Below, piece by piece: positions 36,727-45,597 of a stretch of DNA of 64,000 nt. Position numbers and translations under genes: made by a program. Origin of the DNA: Bermanella sp036960565 (GTDB taxonomy: Bacteria; Pseudomonadota; Gammaproteobacteria; Pseudomonadales; Oceanobacteraceae); assembly GCA_036960565.1 (NCBI GenBank), contig JBALXQ010000032.1:7952-71951 (forward strand), given 5' to 3'. A model generated the notes under the pieces. That model was not told where the DNA came from, did not search any database, and saw only the letters and a program-made list of their open reading frames with translations. Numbering within the stretch: position 1 is the first letter of the stretch; every line of letters starts with the position of its first letter.

Positions 36727-37125
36727 TTACACCGGCATATTCATGATGTCTTTATAAGCATCAACCAATTTGTTTCTAACTTCTTTCATGGCTTCAAACG
36801 ATACGCTGGCTTTTTGCGCGGCAATCATGACTTCAGGTAAATCCACTTGGGGATCACCTTGTTCAAAACGTTTGGCCAGCTTGCCACTGTGCATCTGGGT
36901 ATCATTGACATTATTAATTGCGTTGCTGAACATGGTTTGAAAATTAGGCACGCTAGGATCGGCTTTAATGTCGGGATAATTTTGCGAGGTCTTTGTTACC
37001 TTATCCACTTCAGCCATTAAGTTTTTAGGGCCGGACAGAGGTGAGTCTTGCTGAGGCTGCTGAATTTGTTGACGGACTTGGCGTAATTGCGAGAGCACGC
37101 TATTTATATCTGCTCTATCTACCAT
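36727..37125 (-). CDS. fliE: Flagellar hook-basal body protein FliE
   Basis: A small rod-MS-ring adaptor of 132 residues, first gene of the fliE-to-fliJ operon. The conserved C-terminal block MIAAQKASVSFEAMKEVRNKLVDAYKDIM... is present; the N-terminus is somewhat longer than usual. AAGGGAG lies eight bases before the ATG. It has an unusually long leader of about 260 bases (see 37211-37369). Confidence 0.96.
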   Translation of the reverse strand: MVDRADINSVLSQLRQVRQQIQQPQQDSPLSGPKNLMAEVDKVTKTSQNYPDIKADPSVPNFQTMFSNAINNVNDTQMHSGKLAKRFEQGDPQVDLPEVMIAAQKASVSFEAMKEVRNKLVDAYKDIMNMPV

Positions 37126-37210
37126 GCTGTGCTCCCTTAACGATGACCATTATTATTTTAAGTACCCAAGACAATAAGTGCTTGATAGCGGCTTACATTT
37201 TTAAAGTACT

Positions 37211-37369
37211 CTTTAGTGAGCCATCCTTGATTGGCATCCTTGCCAAATCGTCCCTGATGCTCTTCCTGATTTTTGTTCCTTCAAAGCCACCCTGGCTTGT
37301 ACTTACAAACTCTTTATTCCTTAAAGAGCATTCCTTCTGGTGTAACTCCCTGAAAGACGTCTTCCTGAC
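37211..37369 (-). promoter_or_regulatory. Array of GGA-loop hairpins in the fliE leader
   Basis: Between the sigma-54 promoter and the fliE start the minus-strand RNA would form successive small hairpins with GGA in the loop: GTC-AGGAA-GAC (37359-37369), CTCTTTA-AGGAA-TAAAGAG (37310-37328, 7 bp), TTTG-AAGGAA-CAAA (37272-37285), ATC-AGGGAC-GAT (37247-37258), TTGGCA-AGGA-TGCCAA (37231-37246, 6 bp) and GCCA-ATCAAGGA-TGGC (37220-37235, mutually exclusive with its neighbour). This is the appearance of a CsrA/RsmA-bound leader; binding is inferred. Confidence 0.6.
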
Positions 37370-37395
37370 ATCTTTTCTTTCCTTAACTATTTGAT

Positions 37396-37412
37396 TGCAT
37401 AACACAGGCCAA
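37396..37412 (-). promoter_or_regulatory. Sigma-54 promoter of the fliEFGHIJ operon
   Basis: Minus strand TTGGCCTGTGTTATGCA: GG and GC are ten bases apart, with TGCA at -12. It lies downstream of fleR and about 270 bases upstream of fliE, as expected for a FleR-dependent operon. Confidence 0.7.
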
Positions 37413-37446
37413 ACTATTATTGCTTCTCTATTAATTACTTGAGGTT

Positions 37447-38907
37447 TTAGGAAAGCTGATAATCCCCTTGCGCCCCAATGCCTTGCTCGCGCATGCGGGC
37501 CATCTTGTATCTTAATGTTCTTGGGCTGATGCCCAATTTTTCGGCGGCGCGTTTTTTATTTTTTTCATTTTTTAAAGCGTCAAGAATAAGTACGTACTCT
37601 CGTTGTTTTAAATTGTCACCCAAAGCATCGGCACATTGTTGACTTGCAAGGTTATGGTCTACCTGTTGTGGGCTAATTGTTTCATTGTTTGCCAGGTCAT
37701 TGAACGATGTTGGCGGCTGCGGCATATGGAACTGCGCAGCCGTTACGTTTTGAGTTGGGCTGGCAATAGTACCGGTCATTAGGTTTAGGACAATGTCTGA
37801 GCCGCTAATGGTATGCCCAGATTGGATGATTAACGCTCTTTGAATGACGTTATCAAGCTCACGTACATTACCCGGCCAGCTATGACTAATGAGTTTTTGC
37901 TGAGCCGACTCATCAAAAACCAAGGAACTTTTAGATTGCTTGCGGCAATGTTTCATTAACAAGCGCTCGGCCATGGGTAAAATATCTCTGGGCCTTTGTG
38001 CCAATGTTTTCCAATGCAAAGGAAACACACTTAAGCGGTAGTACAAGTCTTCACGGAATTTCTTTTCATTTACATAGCTCAGTAAATCACGATTGGTGGT
38101 GGCTAAAATTCGTACGTCCAGTGAAATAGTTTTACGCCCACCTAGACGTTCTACTTCATGCTCTTGCAACACTCGTAATAATTTCGCTTGTAGTGAAATA
38201 TCCATTTCACTTATTTCATCCAGTAACAAGGTTCCACCTTGAGCTTGTTCAAACTTGCCGGGCATGCTGTTGTAAGCGCCGGTAAAAGCCCCTTTTTCAT
38301 AACCAAAGAGCGTGGCTTCCAACATATTCTCAGGAATGGCAGCACAGTTAATGGCCACAAAAGGTTTATCTCTACGAGGGCTGTGCTGATGAATATAACG
38401 GGCAATTACTTCTTTCCCAGTACCACTTTCTCCACTAATTAACACCGTAGCGTCGCTACCGGAAACCTGCTTGGCCAGTTTAAATAATGCTCGAGAACTG
38501 GCATCTTCGGCCACCGGTTCATTAACACTACTAGAAGCATGAGTTTGATTTCTAAATTGATTGATCGTATCCATGAGCACATCGACATCAAAAGGCTTCA
38601 CCAAATAATCCATGGCGCCCTTTTGAATCGCTTGTACCGCTTTTTCCACCTCTCCAAAAGCAGTCATTAAAACCATAGGGATAGTAGGATGATGATCTTT
38701 AACGTGTTTTAGTAAATCAAATCCAGATAGCTCCCCCATGGTAATATCCGATAAAATCATGCTGACATTTTGTCTTTTCAAAAACAGTATGGCCGCCTCT
38801 GCGCTGGGCGCTTCGAAACAGCAGATTTTTTGCAGCTTTAAAGTGTCTACTATGGCTTCACGAAGTTGAGCATCATCTTCCACTACCAACATACTAAAAT
38901 CATTCAT
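37447..38907 (-). CDS. fleR: Sigma-54-dependent response regulator FleR/FlrC
   Basis: Activator of class III flagellar operons. The receiver domain (about 1-120) has acceptor D54 and K104; the AAA+ domain (about 135-370) has Walker A GESGTGKE (159-166) and the sigma-54 contact loop GAFTGA (206-211); a Fis-type helix-turn-helix (AAEKLGISPRTLRYKM) ends the 486-residue protein. Its ATG overlaps the end of fleS by eight bases. Confidence 0.95.
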   Translation of the reverse strand: MNDFSMLVVEDDAQLREAIVDTLKLQKICCFEAPSAEAAILFLKRQNVSMILSDITMGELSGFDLLKHVKDHHPTIPMVLMTAFGEVEKAVQAIQKGAMDYLVKPFDVDVLMDTINQFRNQTHASSSVNEPVAEDASSRALFKLAKQVSGSDATVLISGESGTGKEVIARYIHQHSPRRDKPFVAINCAAIPENMLEATLFGYEKGAFTGAYNSMPGKFEQAQGGTLLLDEISEMDISLQAKLLRVLQEHEVERLGGRKTISLDVRILATTNRDLLSYVNEKKFREDLYYRLSVFPLHWKTLAQRPRDILPMAERLLMKHCRKQSKSSLVFDESAQQKLISHSWPGNVRELDNVIQRALIIQSGHTISGSDIVLNLMTGTIASPTQNVTAAQFHMPQPPTSFNDLANNETISPQQVDHNLASQQCADALGDNLKQREYVLILDALKNEKNKKRAAEKLGISPRTLRYKMARMREQGIGAQGDYQLS

Positions 38908-40129
38908 CGATCATCTCCTTAGAGGCATTGATATTTTCTACATTTTTTAACGGTACGGTTAATACAAAACAGGCCCCACCTTGTGCCTGATTGTAATAGC
39001 CAAGTTGTCCGTGATGAGCCCGGGCTACCGCCTTAACCACTGACAAGCCTAATCCGGTGCCATTGCTCTTGGTGGTATAAAATGGTTCGGTTATTTTTTC
39101 CTGAAGTTCATTTGAAAGCCCAGATCCGTTATCAGAAACAGTAATATTGAGATTGCTATCTTGCTTTGATAATGAAACTTTTATTTTAACCTTTTCGGTT
39201 ACTTCCTCCGCGGCCTCTATACCATTGGCCATTAGATTTTGAATGGCGCCAATTAGACTTTCCTGATGGCACTGTATTTTAACTCCTGCGTCTCGACTGC
39301 CTTCAATGCACACTATTTCAATATCTGCCTGACACTGTTTTTGTAAGATACTTTTACTTTCCTCTACTAATTCACTCAGTTGCGCCATGTCCATTAATTT
39401 ATTTAGCGGAGCACTGCCACGGGCAAAAATAAGCATATCGCGCACTTGAGCTTCTATATTTTTAAGCTGACGGCTCAACTTTTTTGAAAAGCGCTGTCGA
39501 GTTTCCTCATCCAATTCTGAACTTGCCAGATGCTGAGCATAAAGCGTGGCTCCTGATAGAGGCGTTCTGACTTGATGAGCCAAACTTGCCACCATTTTCC
39601 CCATAGCCGTTAATCTTTGATTGCGAGCCAGTTTATCTTGCAACATTCGCGTTTCAGTTTGATCGGTCATTAATACAATTTGACCCGGCTCATTTTCCAA
39701 ACTTGAGGTTTGAATGCTTAAACGCAAGCCCGTTTTTAAAGAGACCTCGTGACCGTCATCTTCTTTTGGACAGAAATTACGGTTGATAATATTGCGCCAA
39801 AGCTGCCCCTTTACATCCTGCTGCTGAAAGAAGCTACTCGCCGCTAAATTGCATTCCTGCACTCGGCCCTTGCCATCTAACACCACGACACCACCAGGTA
39901 ATAGATGCAATAAACTGTGTAAGCGATCGGCCAGTTGTTCCTTTTCTTTTAGTTCTTTCATGCGAGCAGCACTGACTTCAGCCAGCTCTCCTGATAGCAC
40001 CTGTACCTGACTTTCCAAATTTGTATAGCTTTCGCTGAGTTGCTGAGACATTTCATTAAAGAGTTCAAATGCTTGACGCAAATTCTCTTTAGGCAAGGTA
40101 TCTGCAACACTTCCCAATAAAGACGCCAT
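38900..40129 (-). CDS. fleS: Sensor histidine kinase FleS/FlrB
   Basis: Soluble kinase partner of FleR, with no membrane segment. A coiled coil (about 25-70) precedes a PAS domain (about 68-165), then HisKA with H185 (SLAHQVRTPLSG) and the HATPase domain (NGSGL, TTKSNGTGLGLSV). A TTG at 40147 opens the frame; the ATG at 40129 gives 409 residues and the usual MAS.. start. A strong sigma-54 promoter lies 68 bases upstream of it. Confidence 0.94.
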   Translation of the reverse strand: MASLLGSVADTLPKENLRQAFELFNEMSQQLSESYTNLESQVQVLSGELAEVSAARMKELKEKEQLADRLHSLLHLLPGGVVVLDGKGRVQECNLAASSFFQQQDVKGQLWRNIINRNFCPKEDDGHEVSLKTGLRLSIQTSSLENEPGQIVLMTDQTETRMLQDKLARNQRLTAMGKMVASLAHQVRTPLSGATLYAQHLASSELDEETRQRFSKKLSRQLKNIEAQVRDMLIFARGSAPLNKLMDMAQLSELVEESKSILQKQCQADIEIVCIEGSRDAGVKIQCHQESLIGAIQNLMANGIEAAEEVTEKVKIKVSLSKQDSNLNITVSDNGSGLSNELQEKITEPFYTTKSNGTGLGLSVVKAVARAHHGQLGYYNQAQGGACFVLTVPLKNVENINASKEMIDE

Positions 40130-40196
40130 ATATTCCACACCTAACAAAAATTAATAAGCCAAATTACTGGCTAAAAAACACTCTTATGTGTGTATT

Positions 40197-40213
40197 GGCA
40201 ATTTGCGTGCCTA
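40197..40213 (-). promoter_or_regulatory. Sigma-54 promoter of fleSR
   Basis: Minus strand TAGGCACGCAAATTGCC: GGCACG-N4-TTGC, with GG and GC ten bases apart, the best sigma-54 match in the window. It fits FleQ plus sigma-54 control of fleSR. Confidence 0.8.
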
Positions 40214-40490
40214 GCATTGTTTAAAAATATTTACGTATAAAGGAAGAGTTGTTACTTCTTTAAAGATATTAAGGGGGGATGATGTAGATTATTTTTTGGA
40301 AGAGAGTTAATTGAAATCACTTGGTTAATAAAAATTGGGTTGGAAAAGTATTTTTCTTCGACTTATTCCTTGCTGCCATAAATGTAATTACTTGGAATTG
40401 TCTGAGCGATCAATTAATAAAGCGATGCATAATTTCATGGATGTGATGGGTCCGATGAAGAGCAGCTAAAGCCGAGGAGCCCGAGTTTAT
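40214..40490. other. Gap upstream of fleSR without recognised genes
   Basis: About 280 AT-rich bases between the fleS promoter and the repeat cluster. FleQ-binding sites would be expected here but cannot be recognised by eye. Confidence 0.4.
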
Positions 40491-40615
40491 TAAATTAAAG
40501 CGATACAAACTGAAAAACGCCGCTCTTTGCTTATTGCATTAAATTAGAACAATGCAGGCTGAAAAACGCCGCTCTTGGACTAAATTGGAACGATACAAAC
40601 TGAAAAACGCCGCTC
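40491..40615. repeat. Three copies of a 35-bp repeat between fleQ and fleS
   Basis: Copies at 40491-40525, 40540-40574 and 40581-40615 share TAAATT....CTGAAAAACGCCGCTC (CTGAAAAACGCCGCTC is nearly invariant). On the minus strand each reads GAGCGGCGTTTTTCAG. Function unknown. Confidence 0.8.
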
Positions 40616-40617
40616 CT

Positions 40618-40756
40618 GCGCATCCATGCGCCCGCGTCATTGCCTACATGGATGTAGGTACTTAGGATTTGCCTGGAGCAAAAATCCTGACCGTACATCC
40701 TGTACATATAAGCTCTTGCGCATCCCTGCGCCCGCTTCATACCGTACATCCTGTAC
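40618..40756 (-). repeat. GGA-hairpin cluster downstream of the fleQ terminator
   Basis: Minus-strand hairpins: GTACA-GGA-TGTAC (40744-40756 and 40693-40705), GCGCA-GGGA-TGCGC (40718-40731) and GCGCAT-GG-ATGCGC (40618-40631). One unit has the GGA on the plus strand: CCTACAT-GG-ATGTAGG (40643-40658). Shares wording with the arrays at 3.2-3.5 kb. Confidence 0.75.
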
Positions 40757-40764
40757 ATATAAAA

Positions 40765-40784
40765 AACGCTCCCGAAGGAGCGTT
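40765..40784 (-). terminator. Rho-independent terminator of fleQ
   Basis: Perfect 8-bp stem AACGCTCC / GGAGCGTT with a TTCG tetraloop in the minus-strand RNA, followed by TTTTTT. It lies about 65 bases after the fleQ stop. Confidence 0.9.
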
Positions 40785-40849
40785 GAAGTGGGCTGGTCAG
40801 CCTGGAGACAAAGTGGCTTACAGCCTTTTCTCTTCTTCATCCAATTTAA

Positions 40850-42322
40850 CTACAACTCCTCCTCTTCCATGGGTTCTTTTTCTTTACGCTGTAAACCATA
40901 TTTACGCATTTTTTCAACCAGAGTTGTCCGGCGAATTTTTAACTTTTCTGCGGCTCGGGCCACTACACCACAGGCATCATCCAGAGCCTGTTGAATAAGT
41001 GAACGTTCCAAATGAGTTAGATAGTCTTTAAGATCTATCCCATTAACAGGTAAAAGAGCTGGTGTATCCAAACCCACTAAACCTGGCTCACTGGGTAAGG
41101 CAACCGCTTCGGGTAAGTTAGAGCTTTCATCATCCCCTTCATCAACATGACGAAACTTAGGCGGTAACTCGGGCACGCCCACCACACCATAGGGATGCAG
41201 TATAGCCAAGCGCTCCACTAGATTAGCAATTTCTCTAACATTGCCATGCCAGTCATGCCTGCAAAGGGACATAATTGCAGCGCTGTTAAATCGAATTGAA
41301 CCGCGCTTTTCATTTTCCATGCGAGAAATGAGTTCATTTAACAAAAGAGGGATGTCTTCTCGGCGCTCTCTTAAGGGCGGAACTTCCAACGGAAAAACAT
41401 TTAATCGATAATAAAGGTCTTCACGGAAGGTCTCTTCACTGACCATTTTCTCTAAATCTTTATGGGTAGCAGCAATAATGCGTACATTGGTTTTTATGGT
41501 CTTAGTGCCACCTACTCTTTCGTAATTACGCTCTTGTAATACACGTAACATTTTTACCTGCATGGCCAGAGGTAAATCACCTATTTCATCTAAAAATAGC
41601 GTACCGCCCTCGGCCATTTCAAAACGGCCTAAGCGGGTACTGATGGCACCAGTAAAGGCACCTTTTTCATGGCCAAATAATTCACTCTCAATTAATTCCT
41701 GAGGAATGGCGCCACAGTTAACAGGAACAAAGGGGCCGTCGCGGCGATCACTGTGATAATGCAGGTTACGAGCGACTACTTCTTTACCTGTGCCGCTTTC
41801 GCCAGTAATGAGGACCGTGACATCTTTGTTGGCCACCTGATGCATGAGCTCACGCACATATTGAATTTGACGACTGGTGCCCACTAAGGAACGAAATAAT
41901 TGCACTTGACGGCGCTCACCGCGGACTCGGTTATGAGCATAGTGTTCGCGATAAATTTGGGCTCGATGTAGGTTGTCTAGCAATTTATTGTAGCTGGGGG
42001 GCATGGTCACATGACCAATGAGGGCACGGCGCAAATCATCAGATATGTCTTCGGGAAGCTCTTCATCTCCCACATAAATAATGGGCATACCTTTATCCCA
42101 TTCACTTATGCTGGCTAATATTTCACTTAAAGATTGTTTGTGGGAATTGCCCAGAATTAAGGCCACGATCTCTTGGGGGTCTTCTAATTCATTGGCGACT
42201 TTTTTCCAGGAACCGGTATCACTTGGATAGGACCCCTCTCCCAAAAAATCAAGCAACACGCGCATATCATGCTTACGCTGCTCGTCGTCGTCCACTAACA
42301 AGACCTTAATCTCTCGCCACAT
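40850..42322 (-). CDS. fleQ: Flagellar master regulator FleQ/FlrA
   Basis: Sigma-54-dependent enhancer-binding protein at the top of the hierarchy, 490 residues. The N-terminal receiver-like domain lacks a normal phospho-acceptor (ALILGNS where the aspartate would be), as in FleQ. The AAA+ domain has Walker A GESGTGKE (174-181) and GAFTGA (221-226). A Fis-type helix-turn-helix (AAEKLKIRRTTLVEKM) is near the end. In Pseudomonas FleQ binds cyclic di-GMP, relevant to the GGDEF-EAL gene in this window. Confidence 0.96.
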   Translation of the reverse strand: MWREIKVLLVDDDEQRKHDMRVLLDFLGEGSYPSDTGSWKKVANELEDPQEIVALILGNSHKQSLSEILASISEWDKGMPIIYVGDEELPEDISDDLRRALIGHVTMPPSYNKLLDNLHRAQIYREHYAHNRVRGERRQVQLFRSLVGTSRQIQYVRELMHQVANKDVTVLITGESGTGKEVVARNLHYHSDRRDGPFVPVNCGAIPQELIESELFGHEKGAFTGAISTRLGRFEMAEGGTLFLDEIGDLPLAMQVKMLRVLQERNYERVGGTKTIKTNVRIIAATHKDLEKMVSEETFREDLYYRLNVFPLEVPPLRERREDIPLLLNELISRMENEKRGSIRFNSAAIMSLCRHDWHGNVREIANLVERLAILHPYGVVGVPELPPKFRHVDEGDDESSNLPEAVALPSEPGLVGLDTPALLPVNGIDLKDYLTHLERSLIQQALDDACGVVARAAEKLKIRRTTLVEKMRKYGLQRKEKEPMEEEEL

Positions 42323-42691
42323 GATGCTTCCTTAGCCCATTTAGCAACGGCACAAATGCCATTAAATTTGCCATTTAATTGACCAACAAAATATAGTTAA
42401 GTATCCATTTCTATATAGGTCAAATAAGTGACGTGTTTAGGTTGTTATTTTTATTATTTAGTTATTATTGGCACGATTTATCTTATTTATTTTCTTATTC
42501 TTTAGCGCCATGCTTTATTCTTGACAAAAAAAATGCGAACTGTAAACAACTTTTTGCATTATTTTGTAACTTACTGTTTTAGATTTTTCGAAATAAGCAA
42601 TAACCCAACAGGATAAACGTCAAGTTATTGGTGGATATAAATAGCAGCTCACTATTTGAAAACGAAATATTTATTAGTTTCGGCCATCATT
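42323..42691. other. AT-rich gap between fliS and fleQ, expected to hold the fleQ promoter
   Basis: About 370 bases with no convincing gene. A possible sigma-70 promoter on the minus strand is TTGTCA, 17 bases, TAAAGA (about 42497-42525); other weak options exist. A sequence resembling a sigma-54 -24 element (TTGGCACG, plus strand, about 42469) lacks the GC of the -12 element. Confidence 0.35.
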
Positions 42692-43135
42692 TCAAACGGA
42701 CAGAGAGCTTTTTAAATTGGTTTCTACCACCTTGCCCTGACCTTTCAAATCTTCATAGGTCTCACGAATACCTTCCCAACCTGATTTTATTTCCAACAAT
42801 AGGCCCATGACTTCAGTAATAATATCGTTATCGTTTAAGCGATTGGCCTCAAATAGTCGGCGACTCATATAGTCATATAAACGCTCTAGGTTCATACTAA
42901 TATCACCACCACGTTCGTGGTCGAGACTTTCCTGAAGGCTACCCAGAATTTCCACTACTTGACCAATTTTTTCATTCTTTTTCTCTACCTCACGCTGTTC
43001 AATAAAGCTCTTTGCCATAGCAAGGCGAGTTAACGATCCTTCCAAAAGAAGCTGAATTAGTTTGTGAGGATCTGCTTCCATAACTTCAGTTTGTAAACTG
43101 ACCTGACTGTATCCCTTGGCACCTTTTGAGTACAT
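42692..43135 (-). CDS. fliS: Flagellin export chaperone FliS
   Basis: Four-helix chaperone that binds the flagellin C-terminus, 147 residues. Conserved features include the Y..V.L.TEVMEADPHKLIQLLLEG start and NLERLYDYMSRRLFEAN. AGGAGAT precedes the ATG. A sigma-28 promoter (43183-43209) precedes it, so it can be made with flagellin. It is separated from fliD here by the methyltransferase gene, whereas fliD-fliS are usually adjacent. Confidence 0.96.
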   Translation of the reverse strand: MYSKGAKGYSQVSLQTEVMEADPHKLIQLLLEGSLTRLAMAKSFIEQREVEKKNEKIGQVVEILGSLQESLDHERGGDISMNLERLYDYMSRRLFEANRLNDNDIITEVMGLLLEIKSGWEGIRETYEDLKGQGKVVETNLKSSLSV

Positions 43136-43182
43136 GCCTATCTCCTGCTGGACGCCTTAACATTAGTACCGCTTCAATAATG

Positions 43183-43209
43183 TTAACGACGGAATTACAA
43201 GATACTTTA
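43183..43209 (-). promoter_or_regulatory. Sigma-28 promoter of fliS
   Basis: Minus strand TAAAGTAT, exactly 11 bases, GTCGTTAA. The -35 is identical to those of fliC and the oxygenase/GSCFA gene in this window. Confidence 0.75.
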
Positions 43210-43317
43210 GTATTTCTTGTAAATTATCTGTCTAAATCTGTTCAATATTACGGCAATTAATTTCCTCTACAAAATAGAGTTTAATATAGGCATTTGATTT
43301 CATTAGGTTTTCCGTTA

Positions 43318-43333
43318 TTGGCATAAGACGTGC
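43318..43333 (+). promoter_or_regulatory. Sigma-54 promoter of the TPR-methyltransferase gene
   Basis: TTGGCATAAGACGTGC: GG and GC are ten bases apart. Transcription would start near 43346, upstream of the ATG at 43387, which also rules out the in-frame GTG at 43330 as start. Confidence 0.65.
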
Positions 43334-43386
43334 GTATTCCCCCATTATCATCAATCAAATACTCATTTAATTTTATAGGGGGCTTT

Positions 43387-45456
43387 ATGACTGCACTACA
43401 GGGCAGGAAACTAGTAAAAACAGTCAGCCGTAAAAAAGCCCAAGAAGCAAAGCTCAATTATAAACTCGCTTACGATGCCTTTCATAAGACTCAGATAGAT
43501 ACAACTTCTCTGCAAAGCAACCTATCACTTTTGGCTCAAGCTAAGGCCGATATAAAGAAAGCCATTGAGTTTTCTCCATCAGATGGCGATAGCTTAAACC
43601 TTTTGGCTAGAATTGAATTAGAAACAGGAAATTTTCAGTCTGCACAACAAGCTATATTCCTATCGCTAGCAGAGTCTCCTGAGAATGGAGGCTATTGGTA
43701 TAGTGCTGGCCATATTTATTTGGCCCAGCAGGATATTGAAAATGCAAAACAAGCATTTAGAAATGCCATTAAATTTGCACCTAAAGAAACAAGGGCCGAG
43801 GTTAGCCTTGCCTATACACTTGCGCAAGATGGGGAAATAATAGAAGCATTTGGCCAGTATAGAGAACTTGCTAAAACGCAGGGAAATGATTTACATATTC
43901 GTTCACAAGTTGTAGATCTTGCCAGTCAAATAAAGGCCGATTTTTACGACCTTGAATTGGAACAAGATCTCATAAGTTATTTAAAATGGGATAAGGTCAA
44001 CCTGAATCAACTTGGAAGCTTAGTTTGTAGCCTTTTAGAATTTAAATTTCATCTTAATTCCCAGGGAAGCGCCACTGATTTTGATGGCATTGCCAATAGC
44101 ACTCTGTTTATTTCAGCGCTTCGTAATACCTTGATAAAAAGTGAGTTAATAGAAAAACTCATTATGGCCTTACGTCATGAGCTATTAACCCACAGCACCC
44201 AGCAAGGTCAATTGAGTAAAAATCACATTTCCCTTTGCCAGGCAATATCCTTTTATGGCTTACGAAATGAATATATTTTACCCAACACAGATGCTGAAAT
44301 AGAAATGGTGTCCGCTTTGAAATCTATCGCAGATCAATCACTTACACAATTTGGTTGTAAAGCACTAGACATATCAGGGGCCCTATTATTACTTAGCATG
44401 TATGAGACTTGGCAGGGGCTAAGTGAGTTTAATACACTGATGAACTTTGAAGATAATTCATGGCCAGAAGTGACTTATGAAATAAAGAAATGTCATGAAA
44501 AATATTATAAAATTAGCCACTATGAATTTGACAGCTTAACGGGAATACCAACCGTTAAAGAAAACAAGGTTAAAAATCAATATGAAAAATATCCCTATCC
44601 TAGATGGGACACTTTAGACTACAAAAAAAATGTTAATTATGGAATCGCATTACGCCATGAATTCAAGCATGCAGACCTGCCTAATTATTTATACGAGAAA
44701 GATCTTAAGATACTAATTGCGGGCTGTGGAACCGGAAGACACGCCTTAAATGTGGCAAAATATTTCGACGATGTGGATGTATTAGCGATAGACATTAGCC
44801 AAAACAGTCTAGCCTATGCAAAACATAAAGCCATTGAATTTGAAATCGATAATATCCAATTTAAGCTAGCCGACATAACTAAATTGCCTATTTTACAGGA
44901 AAAATTTAGCATTATTGAATGCTCTGGTGTGTTGCATCATATTAGGTATTACAAAAAAGCCCTATCCAATTTATTAGTAAATTTAAAACCAAATGGCCTC
45001 ATAAAAATTTCTTTATATAGCGCAAGAAGCAGAGAGCCAATCAACCAAGTTAGAGAAATATATGACATAGAAAAAAACGAGTGCAATGAACACAAAGTTA
45101 AAGTAATACGTCACGCTATTATGAAAAGTAATGCAATAGAAAATCAAACTAGTATTACCCACTCAGATGATTTTTATAGTTTGAGTGGAACCATAGACCT
45201 ATTATTTCATGAATATGAAAAACATTTCACTCCACTTACCATTAGAAACCTTTGCAATGAATTTCAACTAAATTGGCTAGGATTTAGCAATCTAAGCCAT
45301 AAAGTTAAAAGCGACTTCATGTCTTTTCATGGTAAGAAATCAGACTTACTTAACCTAAAGCAATGGGATGATTTTGAAGAAGCTTACCCAAATACATTTT
45401 CAAATATGTTTCAATTCTATTGCCAATACCAACCTAAATTAAAACTTAACCGTTAA
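43387..45456 (+). CDS. TPR-repeat protein with C-terminal SAM-dependent methyltransferase domain
   Basis: A 689-residue protein. The first 200 residues hold TPR-like helical repeats (NLLARIELETGNFQSAQQAI, YWYSAGHIYLAQQDIENAKQ). The C-terminal third contains a class I methyltransferase with NQYEKYPYPRW, the SAM loop LIAGCGTGRHA, acidic VLAIDISQNSL and CSGVLHHI. Start at ATG 43387 has AGGGGG upstream. It is inserted between fliS and fliD on the opposite strand and carries a sigma-54 site, so methylation of flagellin or of its glycan is a fair inference; the substrate is unproven. The sequence is more AT-rich than the fli genes. Confidence 0.85.
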   Translation: MTALQGRKLVKTVSRKKAQEAKLNYKLAYDAFHKTQIDTTSLQSNLSLLAQAKADIKKAIEFSPSDGDSLNLLARIELETGNFQSAQQAIFLSLAESPENGGYWYSAGHIYLAQQDIENAKQAFRNAIKFAPKETRAEVSLAYTLAQDGEIIEAFGQYRELAKTQGNDLHIRSQVVDLASQIKADFYDLELEQDLISYLKWDKVNLNQLGSLVCSLLEFKFHLNSQGSATDFDGIANSTLFISALRNTLIKSELIEKLIMALRHELLTHSTQQGQLSKNHISLCQAISFYGLRNEYILPNTDAEIEMVSALKSIADQSLTQFGCKALDISGALLLLSMYETWQGLSEFNTLMNFEDNSWPEVTYEIKKCHEKYYKISHYEFDSLTGIPTVKENKVKNQYEKYPYPRWDTLDYKKNVNYGIALRHEFKHADLPNYLYEKDLKILIAGCGTGRHALNVAKYFDDVDVLAIDISQNSLAYAKHKAIEFEIDNIQFKLADITKLPILQEKFSIIECSGVLHHIRYYKKALSNLLVNLKPNGLIKISLYSARSREPINQVREIYDIEKNECNEHKVKVIRHAIMKSNAIENQTSITHSDDFYSLSGTIDLLFHEYEKHFTPLTIRNLCNEFQLNWLGFSNLSHKVKSDFMSFHGKKSDLLNLKQWDDFEEAYPNTFSNMFQFYCQYQPKLKLNR

Positions 45457-45597
45457 AATCCTAGATACTCAGACCCACTTTATCTTTTGATAACGGCTAA
45501 AACTAAGATTTCTTACAGAACCAAAAAAGCCACTCAACAATGGGATTGTTGAGTATAAATTACATCAATTTTATTATTTTTTCATCTTACTCTTTAC

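Noticed and set aside
37193..37405. 70-residue ORF in the fliE leader
   Set aside because: Its start lies inside the sigma-54 promoter, upstream of the expected transcription start, and the sequence is explained by GGA hairpins.
40531..40758. Short ORFs on both strands over the repeat cluster (MYRMYG.. / SCTYK..)
   Set aside because: Products of the palindromic repeats; they read through the terminator region and have no start signals.
42469..42486. Sigma-54 promoter on the plus strand (TTGGCACG...)
   Set aside because: The -24 element is good, but there is no GC ten bases after the GG and no plus-strand gene follows.
43330..43386. GTG start 19 codons upstream for the TPR-methyltransferase
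   Set aside because: It falls inside the sigma-54 -12 region, whereas ATG 43387 has AGGGGG at the right distance.
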